64,000 nt of DNA, from NCBI RefSeq assembly GCF_001672915.1, contig NZ_LZKR01000127.1, positions 1 through 64,000 on the forward strand. The letters are read 5' to 3'. This stretch comes from Mycobacterium sp. 1245805.9. GTDB lineage: Bacteria > Actinomycetota > Actinomycetes > Mycobacteriales > Mycobacteriaceae. A program made the position numbers and the translations under genes. The notes below the pieces were generated by a model. The model had not been told where the DNA came from and ran no database searches. It saw nothing but the letters and a program-made list of their open reading frames with translations. This document shows, piece after piece, positions 7,892-17,179 of the stretch (within the stretch, counting starts at the first letter, position 1; every line of letters begins with the position of its first letter).

Positions 7892-8623
7892 TCACGGCCA
7901 GGCTTCCCAGCTGACCATCGTTCGTAACGGTCCCGCGAAGGCGGGCCGCACCGCTCCCGACCGCCACCGTTCCTCGATGAGCGGAGCCAGGGCGTCGGTG
8001 GTGGTGAGCGGGTCGCCGTCGAGGTAAACGACTGTGACGTATTGGTGGCGCGTCAGCCATCCCGCGGGTAGGTGGCTCCACCCGGTGCTCGTACCGAAGG
8101 TCCACGCCCCGGCGGTGCCGGGCGCGGCGAGCAGCGCCGGATGGTGTTCGGCGTGCAGCCATTGCAGCCACGCGTCGGGGCGGCCTGCGGTGGGTTCCTC
8201 CACGATCAGGACGATGCCGCGGTGCGGCCGAAACGGCACCACCTCGGGGGAGATCAACGCATGTGGAGAGGCCTGCCACTGCAGCAGGCGCAGGCCGGCC
8301 ACCTGTAGCGACGGCCGCGTGACGGGAAAGCGGCCGTTCTCGCGCAGCGAGCGGCCGAGCGCGACGAAGTCGTCGAAGGTTTGTTCCACGGGGTCACCGA
8401 TCAGGTAGTGCACCACGTTGCCCAGCTGCTCCAGCGGCCCGTCGGCCGCCAGGCGGTGATCGGGGTAGGCGCCGTCGGCGATCCAGCGCAGTCCGTGGAC
8501 GATGCCCGGCAGTTGGTATTGCTCGGGCATGTGATCCAGCAGGTGCCAACGCAGATAGCTGCCGTCGTCGTCGGGCGGTGCGGGAGCGGTGAGGCTGAAA
8601 AAGCCTGCCTTGACGCGGTTCAC
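7892..8623 (-). CDS. Conserved protein of unknown function, possible double ferredoxin-like fold
   Basis: A 243-aa protein with no named family that I recognise. It has two similar-looking halves, each with a strand start (KAGFFSLTAPAP; GIVLIVEEPTAG) followed by a WHLLDHMPEQ or WLHAEHHPALL helix. That layout resembles tandem dimeric alpha/beta-barrel (EthD-like) domains. The GTG start overlaps the stop of the upstream secreted-protein gene (GTGA), so the pair is coupled. It is cytosolic by the absence of a signal peptide. Confidence 0.6.
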   Translation of the reverse strand: MNRVKAGFFSLTAPAPPDDDGSYLRWHLLDHMPEQYQLPGIVHGLRWIADGAYPDHRLAADGPLEQLGNVVHYLIGDPVEQTFDDFVALGRSLRENGRFPVTRPSLQVAGLRLLQWQASPHALISPEVVPFRPHRGIVLIVEEPTAGRPDAWLQWLHAEHHPALLAAPGTAGAWTFGTSTGWSHLPAGWLTRHQYVTVVYLDGDPLTTTDALAPLIEERWRSGAVRPAFAGPLRTMVSWEAWP

Positions 8624-9033
8624 GTGCCGGGGCCGATCACATAGCACCGGCCGCCGCCGCTGGTGAGCAACACCTCTTGTACGGCGGACTTGTCGATGGT
8701 CGCGAATTCGAAGCGGTGCACCTGTTGCCCGGCTTCGATGTCGGCGCTCTGGGACTCGGTGGTGCCGTCCTTCTTGCGAACCAGGGCCGTGACCTTGTCG
8801 GGCTTCGAAAGGTTCTGCGGCTCATGGAAGTACCACACTTCGATGCCGGCACCCGAGCCCTGCCAGCCGTCGGCGTAGTAGCATCCCGGGTTGCCGTCGG
8901 CGTCCGGCGGCGGTGGCGGGCATATCGATAGGCCGACGCACGATGGCGCGCTGGTGGCCGTGGCCGGGGAAGCTATCGCATGGCCCGCGCAAACCAACAA
9001 AAGGATGGCCAGCACTCGGATCGCCTTCGACAT
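8620..9033 (-). CDS. Small secreted protein of unknown function
   Basis: A 137-aa protein with a clear signal peptide (hydrophobic residues 5-20, cleavage after AIA or ATA near 21-27). The mature part has four cysteines (SCVGLSICPPPPP, GCYY, RCYV) that could form two disulphides. The ATG is preceded by AAAGGG. It is upstream of, and coupled by a 4-nt overlap to, the unknown gene at 7892, and 15 nt downstream of the luciferase-like gene on the same strand, so it may be the fourth gene of that operon. No family recognised. Confidence 0.7.
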   Translation of the reverse strand: MSKAIRVLAILLLVCAGHAIASPATATSAPSCVGLSICPPPPPDADGNPGCYYADGWQGSGAGIEVWYFHEPQNLSKPDKVTALVRKKDGTTESQSADIEAGQQVHRFEFATIDKSAVQEVLLTSGGGRCYVIGPGT

Positions 9034-9048
9034 GGAAGCCCTTTCGGA

Positions 9049-9906
9049 TTACGACGCCTGCAGTTCCGCGAGCGCCGCCAGATTGTCCAGATACTGCTGC
9101 AGCGACGCGTGTTTGAAGATCGCGCTGACGATGGTGGCGCCGTGCGCGGCGAGCTCACCGAGAGCGTCGCGGGTGCGTTCCGGCTCGTTGATCGGATCCA
9201 GCGGCGCCGACGGCGGGAGCACGACCTCGAATCCGGGTGCAAGGTCGAAGCGGCCCAACCATTCTCGGACCTGCTGCGGGCTGACGTTGAAGGGAGCCCA
9301 GCCGTCGGCGAGGGTCGCGGCGCGGCGCAGCGATCGCAGCGTGCGCCCACCGATCCAGATGGGGACGCGTTCCTGGACCGCGCAAGGATCGACGATCATC
9401 CCGCTGAACGAATAGAACTCGCCGTGGTAGGCGGGTTCGGGGACCGACAGCGAGGCGCGGAGCGCGCGCAGCGCGTCGTCACCGCGCGCTCCGCGGTTAT
9501 CGAAGGGGGCGCCGATGAGATCGAATTCCTCCTTGAGGCTGCCCACCCCGACCCCGAGGATCAGTCGGCCGTTGCTGACCTTGTCGAGAGTGCCGTAGCG
9601 CTTGGCGATCTCGAGCGGATGGTGGTATCCGAGCACCAGCACGTGGGTGGCCAACCGGATCCGCCGGGTGCGCGCCGCAAGATAGCCCAGCGTGGCCAGC
9701 GGGTCCCAGTAGCGGGCGCCGCGGCGGTCGCGCTCGGCCGCGGGCAGCGCGATGTGCTCGCTACAGGTGAGGTGGTGATAGCCGAGTCTGTCTGCGGCCT
9801 CGGCGATCTGGGCCAGGTCCTCGATGGAGGCGCCTTTCTCCCAGTCGGCGCTGGCCCAGGGGAACATGGTCACCACGGGTGTGGAGATCGATAGGCGGAC
9901 ACTCAT
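9049..9906 (-). CDS. LLM-class F420-dependent oxidoreductase
   Basis: A 285-aa luciferase-like TIM-barrel oxidoreductase. Typical motifs are LGYHHLTCSEHI near 42-53, RIRLATHVLVLGYHHPLEIAKRYGTLD near 85-110, NGRLILGVGVGSLKEEFDLIG, and VPIWIGG with a downstream ADGW. The spacing and the GVGVG loop fit F420-dependent members. Its ATG overlaps the stop of the SDR gene (ATGA), making it the third gene of a tightly coupled hydrolase-SDR-LLM set that probably transforms one hydrophobic substrate. Confidence 0.87.
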   Translation of the reverse strand: MSVRLSISTPVVTMFPWASADWEKGASIEDLAQIAEAADRLGYHHLTCSEHIALPAAERDRRGARYWDPLATLGYLAARTRRIRLATHVLVLGYHHPLEIAKRYGTLDKVSNGRLILGVGVGSLKEEFDLIGAPFDNRGARGDDALRALRASLSVPEPAYHGEFYSFSGMIVDPCAVQERVPIWIGGRTLRSLRRAATLADGWAPFNVSPQQVREWLGRFDLAPGFEVVLPPSAPLDPINEPERTRDALGELAAHGATIVSAIFKHASLQQYLDNLAALAELQAS

Positions 9907-10685
9907 CCCTGCATGTACCCTCCGGCGTCGACGGGGATGGATTGGCCGGTGATGGTTCGGCTTTCGTCGCTGGCCAGGAACAGCGCCAGGTTGGCGACGT
10001 CCTCGGGCGAGGAAATATCTTGCAGCGCCACACCTTTGAGCGACCTGGCGCGTTGGGTTTCGTAGTCGACGCCCTGCTCGTCGGCGGTGCGTTGCACCCA
10101 CTTGCGAAACAGCTCGGTGTCGATGGCGCCGGGCACGATGCAGTTGCACCGGATGCCGTGCGGGCCGACCTCGAGCGCAACGGCTTTGGTGAACGCGCGC
10201 AGCGACGCCTTGGCGGCGACGTAGTGGGTCTTGCGGACCATGCCGGCGTAGCTGGCCGTGGAGGAGAAGTTCAGGATGACGCCTCGGCGGCGTTGCAGCA
10301 TCGACCGGTTGAGCACCTCGCGGGTGCACAGCATGGCCGCGGTGACGTCGACGGCGATGGTGGCGTTCCAGTTGTCCAGCGTCTGCTCCCAGATCCAGCG
10401 GTCCTGGCCGGGTGTGGCGGCGTTGTTGCACAGGATGTCCACCTGGCCGAACTCGTCGACGGCCCGCGTCACCATGGCGGCGACGTCGTCCTCGTCGGTG
10501 ACGTCGGCGCGCATCGCGACGGCGCCCGGGCCCGCCGCTTCCGCGGCTTCGCGGACCAGCTCTTCGCGCCGCGCCGCCAGCAGCACCCGGGCGCCCTCCG
10601 CGACGAACAGCGAGCCCATCACCGGCCCCAGGCCGCTGCTGGCGCCGGTGATGATCGCGACCTTGCCGTCGAGACGCCCGGTCAT
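9903..10685 (-). CDS. Short-chain dehydrogenase/reductase
   Basis: A 260-aa classical SDR. The NAD(P) motif TGASSGLG is at 13-20, CNNAA near 86, the catalytic Ser in NFSSTASYAG, and the YxxxK pair in HYVAAKASLRAF near 155-159. A typical C-terminal PVDAGGY closes the fold. Both ends overlap their neighbours by four bases (ATGA), so it is translated from one mRNA with the hydrolase upstream and the luciferase-like gene downstream. Substrate unknown. Confidence 0.9.
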   Translation of the reverse strand: MTGRLDGKVAIITGASSGLGPVMGSLFVAEGARVLLAARREELVREAAEAAGPGAVAMRADVTDEDDVAAMVTRAVDEFGQVDILCNNAATPGQDRWIWEQTLDNWNATIAVDVTAAMLCTREVLNRSMLQRRRGVILNFSSTASYAGMVRKTHYVAAKASLRAFTKAVALEVGPHGIRCNCIVPGAIDTELFRKWVQRTADEQGVDYETQRARSLKGVALQDISSPEDVANLALFLASDESRTITGQSIPVDAGGYMQG

Positions 10686-11488
10686 GTCGGCGACGCCGTC
10701 GGACAACGGGTTTCGAGCCAGGCGTGAATCCGCTCGGCCACCTCCGCCCAGCCGGGCTCCAGCATCATGTCGTGCGCCATTCCCGGAATGAACTCCGCCT
10801 CGGTGTGATACGCGCTCGCGGTCGCCCGCACTTCCCGCGTCGAGAAAATGATGTCGTTTTCGGCGCCCAGGACCAACATCGGGGTGTTGACGAGGGTGGG
10901 GTTCGGCAGATCGAGCCACAGCATTCCGAGCACGTGCTTGCCGACGTACTCCTCGTCGAGCGCGGCCGCGTAGCGCGCCACGTCGGTGTGGGGGATCGAG
11001 TCGGAAAAGAAGCTTTCCCGGCACAATTCGGGCGTGCGGCCGATGCTCCCCACCGATTTGGTGATGCCCAGGTGCCGCGCGGTGAGCCACGGGTGCAGCC
11101 TGAACCGCCGTAACAGGAATCTGGCGATCCCGCTGGGCGGCACGGAGGCGAGCAGCACGGCGGCCGGCGCATCGTGCGACTCCAGGTACTTCTGCACCAC
11201 GAAGCCGCCCATGGAGTGCCCGACCACCACCAGTTGTTCGGGCAGGCCGTCGGCGACCGATGCGACGTCGTCGACGAAGTCCGCCATCGAGCAGAACTGC
11301 ATGGCTTTGGGTGCGGGGCTCTTCCCGTGGCCCCGCAGGCTCACCGCCACCGACCGGTAGCCCTTTGCCGCGAAGAAGTCCAGGAAATGCTCGTCCCAGC
11401 ACCAGGCGCCGTGCCAGGCGCCGTGGACGAACAACAAGGGCGTTTTGCCGGAGCCGCCGTTCGGTCCCTTGTCGATCACTTCCAGCAC
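10682..11488 (-). CDS. Alpha/beta hydrolase (serine type)
   Basis: A 268-aa serine hydrolase. FVHGAWHGAWCW is the oxyanion region (20-31), GHSMGG at about 90-95 carries the nucleophile Ser, the acid is probably in GAENDIIF near 210, and the His in GMAHDMM near 240. This layout is common in monoglyceride-lipase or esterase-like proteins. It is first of the three-gene coupled operon and starts with ATG at 11488. A 164-bp AT-richer divergent region separates it from the nucleosidase-like gene. Confidence 0.85.
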   Translation of the reverse strand: MLEVIDKGPNGGSGKTPLLFVHGAWHGAWCWDEHFLDFFAAKGYRSVAVSLRGHGKSPAPKAMQFCSMADFVDDVASVADGLPEQLVVVGHSMGGFVVQKYLESHDAPAAVLLASVPPSGIARFLLRRFRLHPWLTARHLGITKSVGSIGRTPELCRESFFSDSIPHTDVARYAAALDEEYVGKHVLGMLWLDLPNPTLVNTPMLVLGAENDIIFSTREVRATASAYHTEAEFIPGMAHDMMLEPGWAEVAERIHAWLETRCPTASPT

Positions 11489-11652
11489 GCCGTTGAGACT
11501 AGCGGCAATAACGACACGAAATCGCTAAACAAAAAGAACGATAACGAATATTCGGCCGCGCCCGCGATGCGCGAAAATCAACCCGTCACATTAGCCACGT
11601 CGATAAGGCAGCGAGTCTCGGCATTCATGACCGACAAAAAACCAGGGGGATC

Positions 11653-12663
11653 GTGCTCAAGCCTTTTCGCGTCGCCGCCTTGGTGGCGCTCGCCCTGTCG
11701 GTGGGCGCCGGCGTGGCCGCCGCCGAGCCGGGGGGCGCGCCGGACGTGACGACGGACGCCTGCGAACAGCGCACGCTGGTGCTGTCCGCCTTCCCGGCCG
11801 AGGCCGATGCCGTGCTGTCCCGCACCGCGCTCGACCCGCACCCGGTGGTGCGGTCCGACCGCCGGCGCTATTACCTCGGGACGATCGGCGGCAAGAAGGT
11901 GATCGTGGCGATGACGGGCATCGGCCTGGTGAACGCGACCGAGACGGCCCAGACCGCGTTCGCGCGCTTCACCTGCGCGTCATCGGTTTCTGTTGGCGCG
12001 GTGGTGTTCTCGGGCGTCGCCGGGGGCGGGGCGCGGGTCAACATCGGGGACGTGGCGGTGCCGGCGCGCTGGAGCCTGGACCAGGGCGCGACCTTTCACC
12101 CGGTCGACCCCGGCATGCTGGCCGCGGCACAGGCGCTGAGCGTCGACCTGGAAAGCGTTAACTACCTTGGCAATCCGATCTGCCTGTGCAAGAACGCCCC
12201 CCGCGTCAAGCTGATCAACCTGAAGCGCCAGCCGCGGCTGGTGGTCGGTGGTGACGGTTCCAGCTCCGACAACAACAACGGCCGGGCGTTCCCGTGCGTA
12301 CCGAACGGCGGCGACGTGTTCGGCTGCCAACCCTGCAGCGCGCCGGATCGCTCGCTGTTCTACACCGGCAACTTCTTCCAGGCGGCGGGGCCGTGGCTGC
12401 GAAACTCTCTGATCAGCAACCTGAACATTGCGTCGACGGCCAACCCGGCCTTCGACGCGACGGACAACGAGACGGCGGCGGTCCAGGCGGTTGCCGACGC
12501 GCACGGCGTCCCGTTCCTGGGAATCCGCGGGGTGTCGGATGGCGCCGGCGACCCGCTGGGCCTGCCGGGTTTCCCGTTCGAGTTTTTCTTCTACAAGCAG
12601 ATCGCGGCGGAAAATGCCGCCCGGGTGACCGCGGCCTTCCTGCAGAGCTGGGCCGGCGTCTGA
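11653..12663 (+). CDS. Secreted nucleoside phosphorylase/nucleosidase-superfamily protein
   Basis: A 336-aa protein with a Sec signal (residues 1-24, AAAEP). The mature part has hallmarks of the PNP/MTA-SAH nucleosidase fold: [46 protein letters not shown], and the C-terminal [20 protein letters not shown] followed by [10 protein letters not shown] with the probable catalytic Asp. An insertion of about 80 residues with six Cys (about 175-250) is unusual for the family. Export of a nucleosidase suggests nucleoside salvage outside the membrane, by inference. The GTG start follows AGGGGGA. It ends 1 bp from convergent sseB. Confidence 0.75.
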   Translation: MLKPFRVAALVALALSVGAGVAAAEPGGAPDVTTDACEQRTLVLSAFPAEADAVLSRTALDPHPVVRSDRRRYYLGTIGGKKVIVAMTGIGLVNATETAQTAFARFTCASSVSVGAVVFSGVAGGGARVNIGDVAVPARWSLDQGATFHPVDPGMLAAAQALSVDLESVNYLGNPICLCKNAPRVKLINLKRQPRLVVGGDGSSSDNNNGRAFPCVPNGGDVFGCQPCSAPDRSLFYTGNFFQAAGPWLRNSLISNLNIASTANPAFDATDNETAAVQAVADAHGVPFLGIRGVSDGAGDPLGLPGFPFEFFFYKQIAAENAARVTAAFLQSWAGV

Positions 12664-12664
12664 G

Positions 12665-13516
12665 CTACTCGGGGCCGCTCGCGACCGGGCGGGAGGGATC
12701 CGAGCACCACTCCGACCACGAGCCCGGATACAGCGCCGCTTCTCGGCCCGCCGCGGCGAGCGCGGCGATGGTGATGGCTGCGGTGACACCCGAGCCGCAA
12801 TAGACGCCCACCGGGCCTTCGCGATCGATGCCGTGGTCGGACAGCAGTTGAGCGAGCGCGTAATCGCCGACGAACGTCCCGTCGGCCGCCAGGACGGCGC
12901 CGCTGGGAAGGTTTTTCGCGCCGGGGATGTGGCCGGCGACGGGGTCGAGGGGTTCGACGTCGCCCCGGAACCGTTCGGGGGCACGCGCATCGAGCAGCGT
13001 CCCGCCCTCGCCGACTTGGGCGGCCGTCAACGTCGGCCGGGCGCCGGCATACAGATCGTCGTGTGGCACAGCCACATTCCCGGGCGGCGGATCGACCGGG
13101 CCGGTGTCGAGGTCCCGTCCCGACGCGCGCCACCCGGGCAGCCCGCCGTCCAGGATGCGCACGTTGTCGAGCCCCGCGGCCGTCAGCACCCACCACGCCC
13201 GCGCGGAGCCGGCGCGGTTCCAGTCGTCGTAGACGACGACCAAATCGTCTTGGTCGATGCCCCACCGGCGCGCGGCCGCCTCCAGGCTGCGCCCGGACGG
13301 CAGCGGGTGACGTCCCCGGCCGGTGAGGGCGTGGTCGCTGAGCTCGTCCTCGAGCGGCACGTACACCGCGCCCGGCAGGTGGCCGGCCAGGTAGGCCGCG
13401 CGGCCATCGGGTTCGTCGAGGCGCCAACGCACGTCGAGGATCGCCAGCGGGTCGCCGGCCTCCATGACGGCGGCCAGCTCGGTGGCCGTGATCAGCACCT
13501 GGTCCCGCGTCTCCAC
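12665..13516 (-). CDS. sseB: Thiosulfate/3-mercaptopyruvate sulfurtransferase
   Basis: A 283-aa tandem rhodanese. The N-terminal inactive domain includes ILDVRWRLDEPDGRAAYLAGHLPGA and DDWNRAGSARAWW. The C-terminal domain has LLDARAPERFRGDVEP and GHIPGA, and the persulfide Cys in the loop YCGSGVTA near 243. Length and sequence match what I recall of M. tuberculosis SseB (Rv2291). It transfers sulfane sulfur from thiosulfate or mercaptopyruvate to thiols in the cytosol. It is convergent with the secreted nucleosidase-like gene, one base away. Confidence 0.85.
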   Translation of the reverse strand: METRDQVLITATELAAVMEAGDPLAILDVRWRLDEPDGRAAYLAGHLPGAVYVPLEDELSDHALTGRGRHPLPSGRSLEAAARRWGIDQDDLVVVYDDWNRAGSARAWWVLTAAGLDNVRILDGGLPGWRASGRDLDTGPVDPPPGNVAVPHDDLYAGARPTLTAAQVGEGGTLLDARAPERFRGDVEPLDPVAGHIPGAKNLPSGAVLAADGTFVGDYALAQLLSDHGIDREGPVGVYCGSGVTAAITIAALAAAGREAALYPGSWSEWCSDPSRPVASGPE

Positions 13517-13783
13517 CGGCGCACCTCCTCAGCGTCTCCCGCGAGCCTAGCCGCGCGCCGGGAAGTAAACGCCGTCGGAACCGAAGGTGAACTCTTACGC
13601 TCTCCGACGAGGTCGGCCGCGCGTGCAGAATTAAACTCGACCAGAACTAAAACTGAACGGCTGATTGAAGTTTGGCTTTCGGCGTGCGGTCCCGCGAGAA
13701 GACTATTGACCATCGAACCGTTCGCACGCGAGGATTAATTACGGTGGGCTTCCGGCCCGTGTGGTTTCGAAAGTGATGGGGAA

Positions 13784-14116
13784 ATGAAGAAGAAGCTTTC
13801 TGCGGTCGCGTTCGGCGCGTTCCTGGCTTTCACGTGGGTGCCCGCAGCCGTCGCGCACGCCGACCAGACGGACCAGGACTTCGCGGAGTACCTGGCGGGC
13901 CACGGCATCAACTTGGGTTCGCCGTCGCAGGTCGTGAACATGGCCCGCACCATGTGCGCGGACCTCGAGGCCGGCTACACCCAGAAGGACGAGATCGACC
14001 AGCTGACGGGGTCGCACAAGCTGACCCAGGCGCAAGCCGAGACGTTCATCGGCGCGGCCACCGCGGACTACTGCCCCGGCAAGCACGCTCCCAGCAAGCC
14101 CAGCGGCGGCGGATAA
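13784..14116 (+). CDS. DUF732-family secreted protein
   Basis: A 110-aa mycobacterial DUF732 protein. The signal peptide is residues 1-26 (cleavage after AHA). The mature domain carries the family pattern: DQDFAEYLAGHGI, then an ARTMCADLEAG segment and a final ADYC, whose two Cys probably pair. It ends in a Pro/Ser/Gly tail. Function unknown; many copies exist in mycobacteria. The 267 bp upstream hold no gene but are AT-richer and probably contain its promoter. GGGGAA lies just before the ATG. Confidence 0.85.
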   Translation: MKKKLSAVAFGAFLAFTWVPAAVAHADQTDQDFAEYLAGHGINLGSPSQVVNMARTMCADLEAGYTQKDEIDQLTGSHKLTQAQAETFIGAATADYCPGKHAPSKPSGGG

Positions 14117-14159
14117 CCGCTTTTCTTGACGCACCCCACCTGAGCTGCGGTTAGCAGCG

Positions 14160-15284
14160 CTAAGCGCTTTCTTTGGCCTCGCCGGTTCCCAACGACGCCA
14201 GCATGCCCGCAGCGGCGCGTTCCCAGGTGAAGCTCTCCGCGCGGCGCCGAGCGGAGCGACGGCGGTGGTGTTCCGGTCGACCGACGATCGCGCCGACCGC
14301 CCACGCGATGGCGAACGGGTCGTTGTCGGCCAGGGCGCCGCTGTCCGGGGTGATGATCTCGGTCAGCGCCGACGTGCGCGACACGACGGCCGGTGTGCCG
14401 CACGCCAGCGATTCGAGCGCGGCCAGCCCGAAGGTCTCATGCGGGCCGGGCGCCAGCGTCACGTCAGCCGTGGCGAGCAGCTCGGCGACGGTGCGCCGGT
14501 TGTTGATGAAGCCGGTGAAGTCGATCGGGAGCCGGGAGGCCTGCCGTTCCAGCCTGGCCCGCAGCGGGCCTTCGCCCACCACGACCAGCCGGGCGTCGAC
14601 GCCGGCGTGGCACAGCGCGCCCAGGGCGTCGATGCTGCGGTCGACGCGCTTTTCCACCGACAGCCGCCCGCAGTGGATCAGCAGGATCTGCTCCGGGGTG
14701 GCCCAGCGCCGCCGCACCAGGTAAGAGTGTCGACGCGGGTGAAACGTGTGCAGGTCCACGCCCAGGGGCACGGTGACGGTGTTGGTGGCCCCGATCCGGT
14801 CGAACTCCTCGCGCGCGAAGGCGGTGGTGCACACCACGGTGTCGTAGTTGGCGGCGGTACGCCGGTTGGCGATGTCGGCGAACTTCTCCGCGCTGCGCCG
14901 CGGAAGTATCTGTCCCACAAGGCGATCCAGGCGCTCGTGGGAGATCATCACTGTGTTGGCGCCGTATTCGCGGCCCCAAGGGCCCAGCGACCGCAGGGTG
15001 AGTCGGTCGGAGACCTCCAACGCGTCCGGTTTCAGCGCCGCCAGCAGTGCTTTGACGGGTCCGGGCATCACCGCGCGGTAGCCGCCGGTGAAGGGAATCA
15101 GCCGGGCGGGCATCGTTATTCGCACCACGCCGGTGGGCAGCTCGGTGCGTTCGGCGTTTCGGCCCGGGACGATCAGGAACACCTCGTGCCCGGTTGCGCA
15201 GTATTCGGCGCCCAGCCTGTCCACCGCGGTGCGTAGGCCGCCGGAGCGAGGGCCATAAAAGTTGGCGACCTGTACAACGCGCAT
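14160..15284 (-). CDS. mgtA: GT4 alpha-mannosyltransferase MgtA-like
   Basis: A 374-aa GT-B glycosyltransferase. The start MRVVQVANFYGPRSGGLRTA has the glycine-rich N-terminal acceptor loop, and the GT4 EX7E motif is in PHETFGLAALES near 282-290. The sequence closely resembles, from memory, M. tuberculosis Rv0557 (MgtA, earlier called PimB), which uses GDP-mannose in making mannosylated glucuronosyl-diacylglycerol and lipomannan-like glycolipids at the membrane. Start at ATG 15284; an ATG at 15314 is a less likely alternative. The surrounding genes are not glycolipid genes, so it may be relocated or a paralogue. Confidence 0.78.
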   Translation of the reverse strand: MRVVQVANFYGPRSGGLRTAVDRLGAEYCATGHEVFLIVPGRNAERTELPTGVVRITMPARLIPFTGGYRAVMPGPVKALLAALKPDALEVSDRLTLRSLGPWGREYGANTVMISHERLDRLVGQILPRRSAEKFADIANRRTAANYDTVVCTTAFAREEFDRIGATNTVTVPLGVDLHTFHPRRHSYLVRRRWATPEQILLIHCGRLSVEKRVDRSIDALGALCHAGVDARLVVVGEGPLRARLERQASRLPIDFTGFINNRRTVAELLATADVTLAPGPHETFGLAALESLACGTPAVVSRTSALTEIITPDSGALADNDPFAIAWAVGAIVGRPEHHRRRSARRRAESFTWERAAAGMLASLGTGEAKESA

Positions 15285-15361
15285 AACGTGAGGACACGCG
15301 GCGCGTATGTGCATTCATCGATGTGGAACCGTCGCGTGCCTGAACAGTCCGTGAATTCGCC

Positions 15362-16144
15362 TCACCCGCCGTGGCGGCGGGCGAGAATCGCGGCGGTTTC
15401 CCGGTCAGCGGGCAGAAACGCCTCGAGGCGCAGCTCCGACACGGTGACATCGAGCGCCGTGACGAACGTCGAGATCGTCGCTATCAGCCGCACGTCGCCG
15501 TCGGGGGAGCGCAGGTGCAGCGGCACCGCGAACCCGAGCGATTCGATCGGCCGGCTGCCCGGCGCCGGCACGCCGTATCCCTCGAGTTCCTCGACCAGCG
15601 CATCGATGCGCGGGTGTGGACCGCGGTCGCGCAGGCCATGCAGAATGTGGCGCCGCCAATCGTCGAGGTTCACGATGCGCGCCGCCATGCCCTCCGGATG
15701 CAGCGCGACGCGCAACACGTTGACCGGCGCCTCCAGCAGCCACCCCGCCACCCCATCGGTCAGCAGTCCGAACGCGCCATTGGCGGCGACCAACTCGCCG
15801 AAGCCGTCCATCACCATCGCCGGATAGGGCAGATGGCCGTCGAGCACATGCTGAAGCGCCTCGCGCACCGGTTGCAGCAACGGCGCGTCCGGCGCCGACT
15901 CCGGATGCGCGGGCGCGAAGCCCGCCGCCGAAAGCAGCGAGTTGCGTTGCCGCAGCGACAGCTGCAGCGAGTCGGCCAAGCGGCTGACGATGTCGCGCCC
16001 GGGCACCGATCGCCCCTGCTCCAAGTAGCTCAGGTGCCGTTGCGTGGTGCCGGCGTCGTTGGCCAAGTCGATCTGGCTGAGCCGTCGCCGATTACGCCAT
16101 TCCCGCAGCGCCGTGCCGAAGTCGCCCTGCACAGAAACCGACAT
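15362..16144 (-). CDS. XRE-family regulator with MmyB-like ligand-binding domain
   Basis: A 260-aa two-domain regulator. The XRE helix-turn-helix covers about residues 8-65 (LREWRNRRRLSQIDLANDAGTTQRHLSYLEQGRS). The C-terminal half, from about 95, fits the MmyB-like ligand-binding (PAS-like) domain: YPAMVMDGFGELVAAN, LHPEGMAARIVN, DDWRRHIL and SPDGDVRLIATISTF. Family members bind small hydrophobic ligands. It is divergent from a luciferase-like gene, with a perfect palindrome in the 84-bp gap, and most likely controls that gene and itself. Confidence 0.85.
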   Translation of the reverse strand: MSVSVQGDFGTALREWRNRRRLSQIDLANDAGTTQRHLSYLEQGRSVPGRDIVSRLADSLQLSLRQRNSLLSAAGFAPAHPESAPDAPLLQPVREALQHVLDGHLPYPAMVMDGFGELVAANGAFGLLTDGVAGWLLEAPVNVLRVALHPEGMAARIVNLDDWRRHILHGLRDRGPHPRIDALVEELEGYGVPAPGSRPIESLGFAVPLHLRSPDGDVRLIATISTFVTALDVTVSELRLEAFLPADRETAAILARRHGG

Positions 16145-16178
16145 GCGAACAGTCAACCCGTTCGCGACGCTGGGCGCT

Positions 16179-16194
16179 ATTCCCTGGAGGGAAT
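16179..16194. promoter_or_regulatory. Palindromic operator between XRE and LLM genes
   Basis: ATTCCC-TGGA-GGGAAT is a perfect inverted repeat with 6-bp arms and a 4-bp spacer, centred between the divergent starts at 16144 and 16229. It is a plausible site for the XRE regulator. Confidence 0.5.
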
Positions 16195-16228
16195 TGCCGC
16201 GCGGCCAGCCTGGCGCCACGATCGCCGT

Positions 16229-17179
16229 ATGAATCAGCCACTTCGCCTCGGTGTGATGCCGCCCCTGGCCGCCGAACCCTGGGCCGGTGCCGACCTGCGC
16301 CGCCTCCTCGACTTCGCCCGCGCCGTAGAGGATCTGGGGTTCGACTCGCTGTGGGCAAACGACTCGTTGGTGCGCCCGCGCATCGAAGCGCTGACGTTTC
16401 TGTCCGCGGCCGCCGCGGTCACCGACCGGATCACCCTGGGGACCGCCGCCCTGCAGCCGGTGCTGCGGCGACCGGTGCAGACCGCGCAGGTCCTGGCCTC
16501 CATCGATCGGCTGTCGGGCGGGCGGTTGGCGGTGGCGGTCGGCGCCGGCTTCCCGGGCTTGTCCGAGGTGGAGTACGCGGCCTCCGAGGTCCCGTGGCGC
16601 CGGCGCTTCGCCCGCCTCGACGACACCGTCGCGTTATGGCGCCAGCTGTGGAACACCAAGGAGCCCAGTTCGTTTCACGGGGCCGTGCTGCATCTCGATG
16701 ACATCCCGGCCGGCATCACGCCGTGCGACGCGTCCGATCCGCCGGTGTGGCTGGCCGCGGACACGCCGGGTGCGCGGGCCCGCGCCGGCCGTCTCTACGA
16801 CGGGTGGCTCCCGTATCCTCCCACACCGCAGGGGTATTCGTCTGGGCTTGCCGAGGTGCGGGCCGCGGCCCAAGGGGCGGGCCGCGTCCCCGACGCGGTG
16901 ACGCCGGCGCTGTTCGTGACCGTGCTGATAACCGACGATCCCGACGGCGGCCGGACGGCTTTGGATGATTTCGCCACCCAGACCTATGGTTTCGGCATCG
17001 ATGTCGTCGAGCAGATCCAGACGTTCGCGTCGGGAACGCCCGACGATGTCGCCGCCCGGCTGGCGAGCTACATCGACGCCGGCGCGCGGCATTTGGTCTG
17101 CCGAATAGCCGTCCTCGGCCCGGACGGATTCGTCGAGCAGCTGCGCCAGCTGCGGACGGTGACGGAGTCGTTGCGATGA
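16229..17179 (+). CDS. LLM-class flavin/F420-dependent oxidoreductase
   Basis: A 316-aa luciferase-like protein: DLGFDSLWANDSLVRPRIEA near 38-57, RITLGTAALQPVLRRPVQTAQ, SGGRLAVAVGAGFPG near 105, then PVWLAADTPGARARAGRLYDGWLP. It shares the layout, but not close identity, with the LLM proteins at 1018 and 9049. ATG at 16229 has no clear ribosome site, so a short-leader transcript is possible. Its stop overlaps the next gene (ATGA). Divergent XRE regulation is inferred. Confidence 0.83.
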   Translation: MNQPLRLGVMPPLAAEPWAGADLRRLLDFARAVEDLGFDSLWANDSLVRPRIEALTFLSAAAAVTDRITLGTAALQPVLRRPVQTAQVLASIDRLSGGRLAVAVGAGFPGLSEVEYAASEVPWRRRFARLDDTVALWRQLWNTKEPSSFHGAVLHLDDIPAGITPCDASDPPVWLAADTPGARARAGRLYDGWLPYPPTPQGYSSGLAEVRAAAQGAGRVPDAVTPALFVTVLITDDPDGGRTALDDFATQTYGFGIDVVEQIQTFASGTPDDVAARLASYIDAGARHLVCRIAVLGPDGFVEQLRQLRTVTESLR

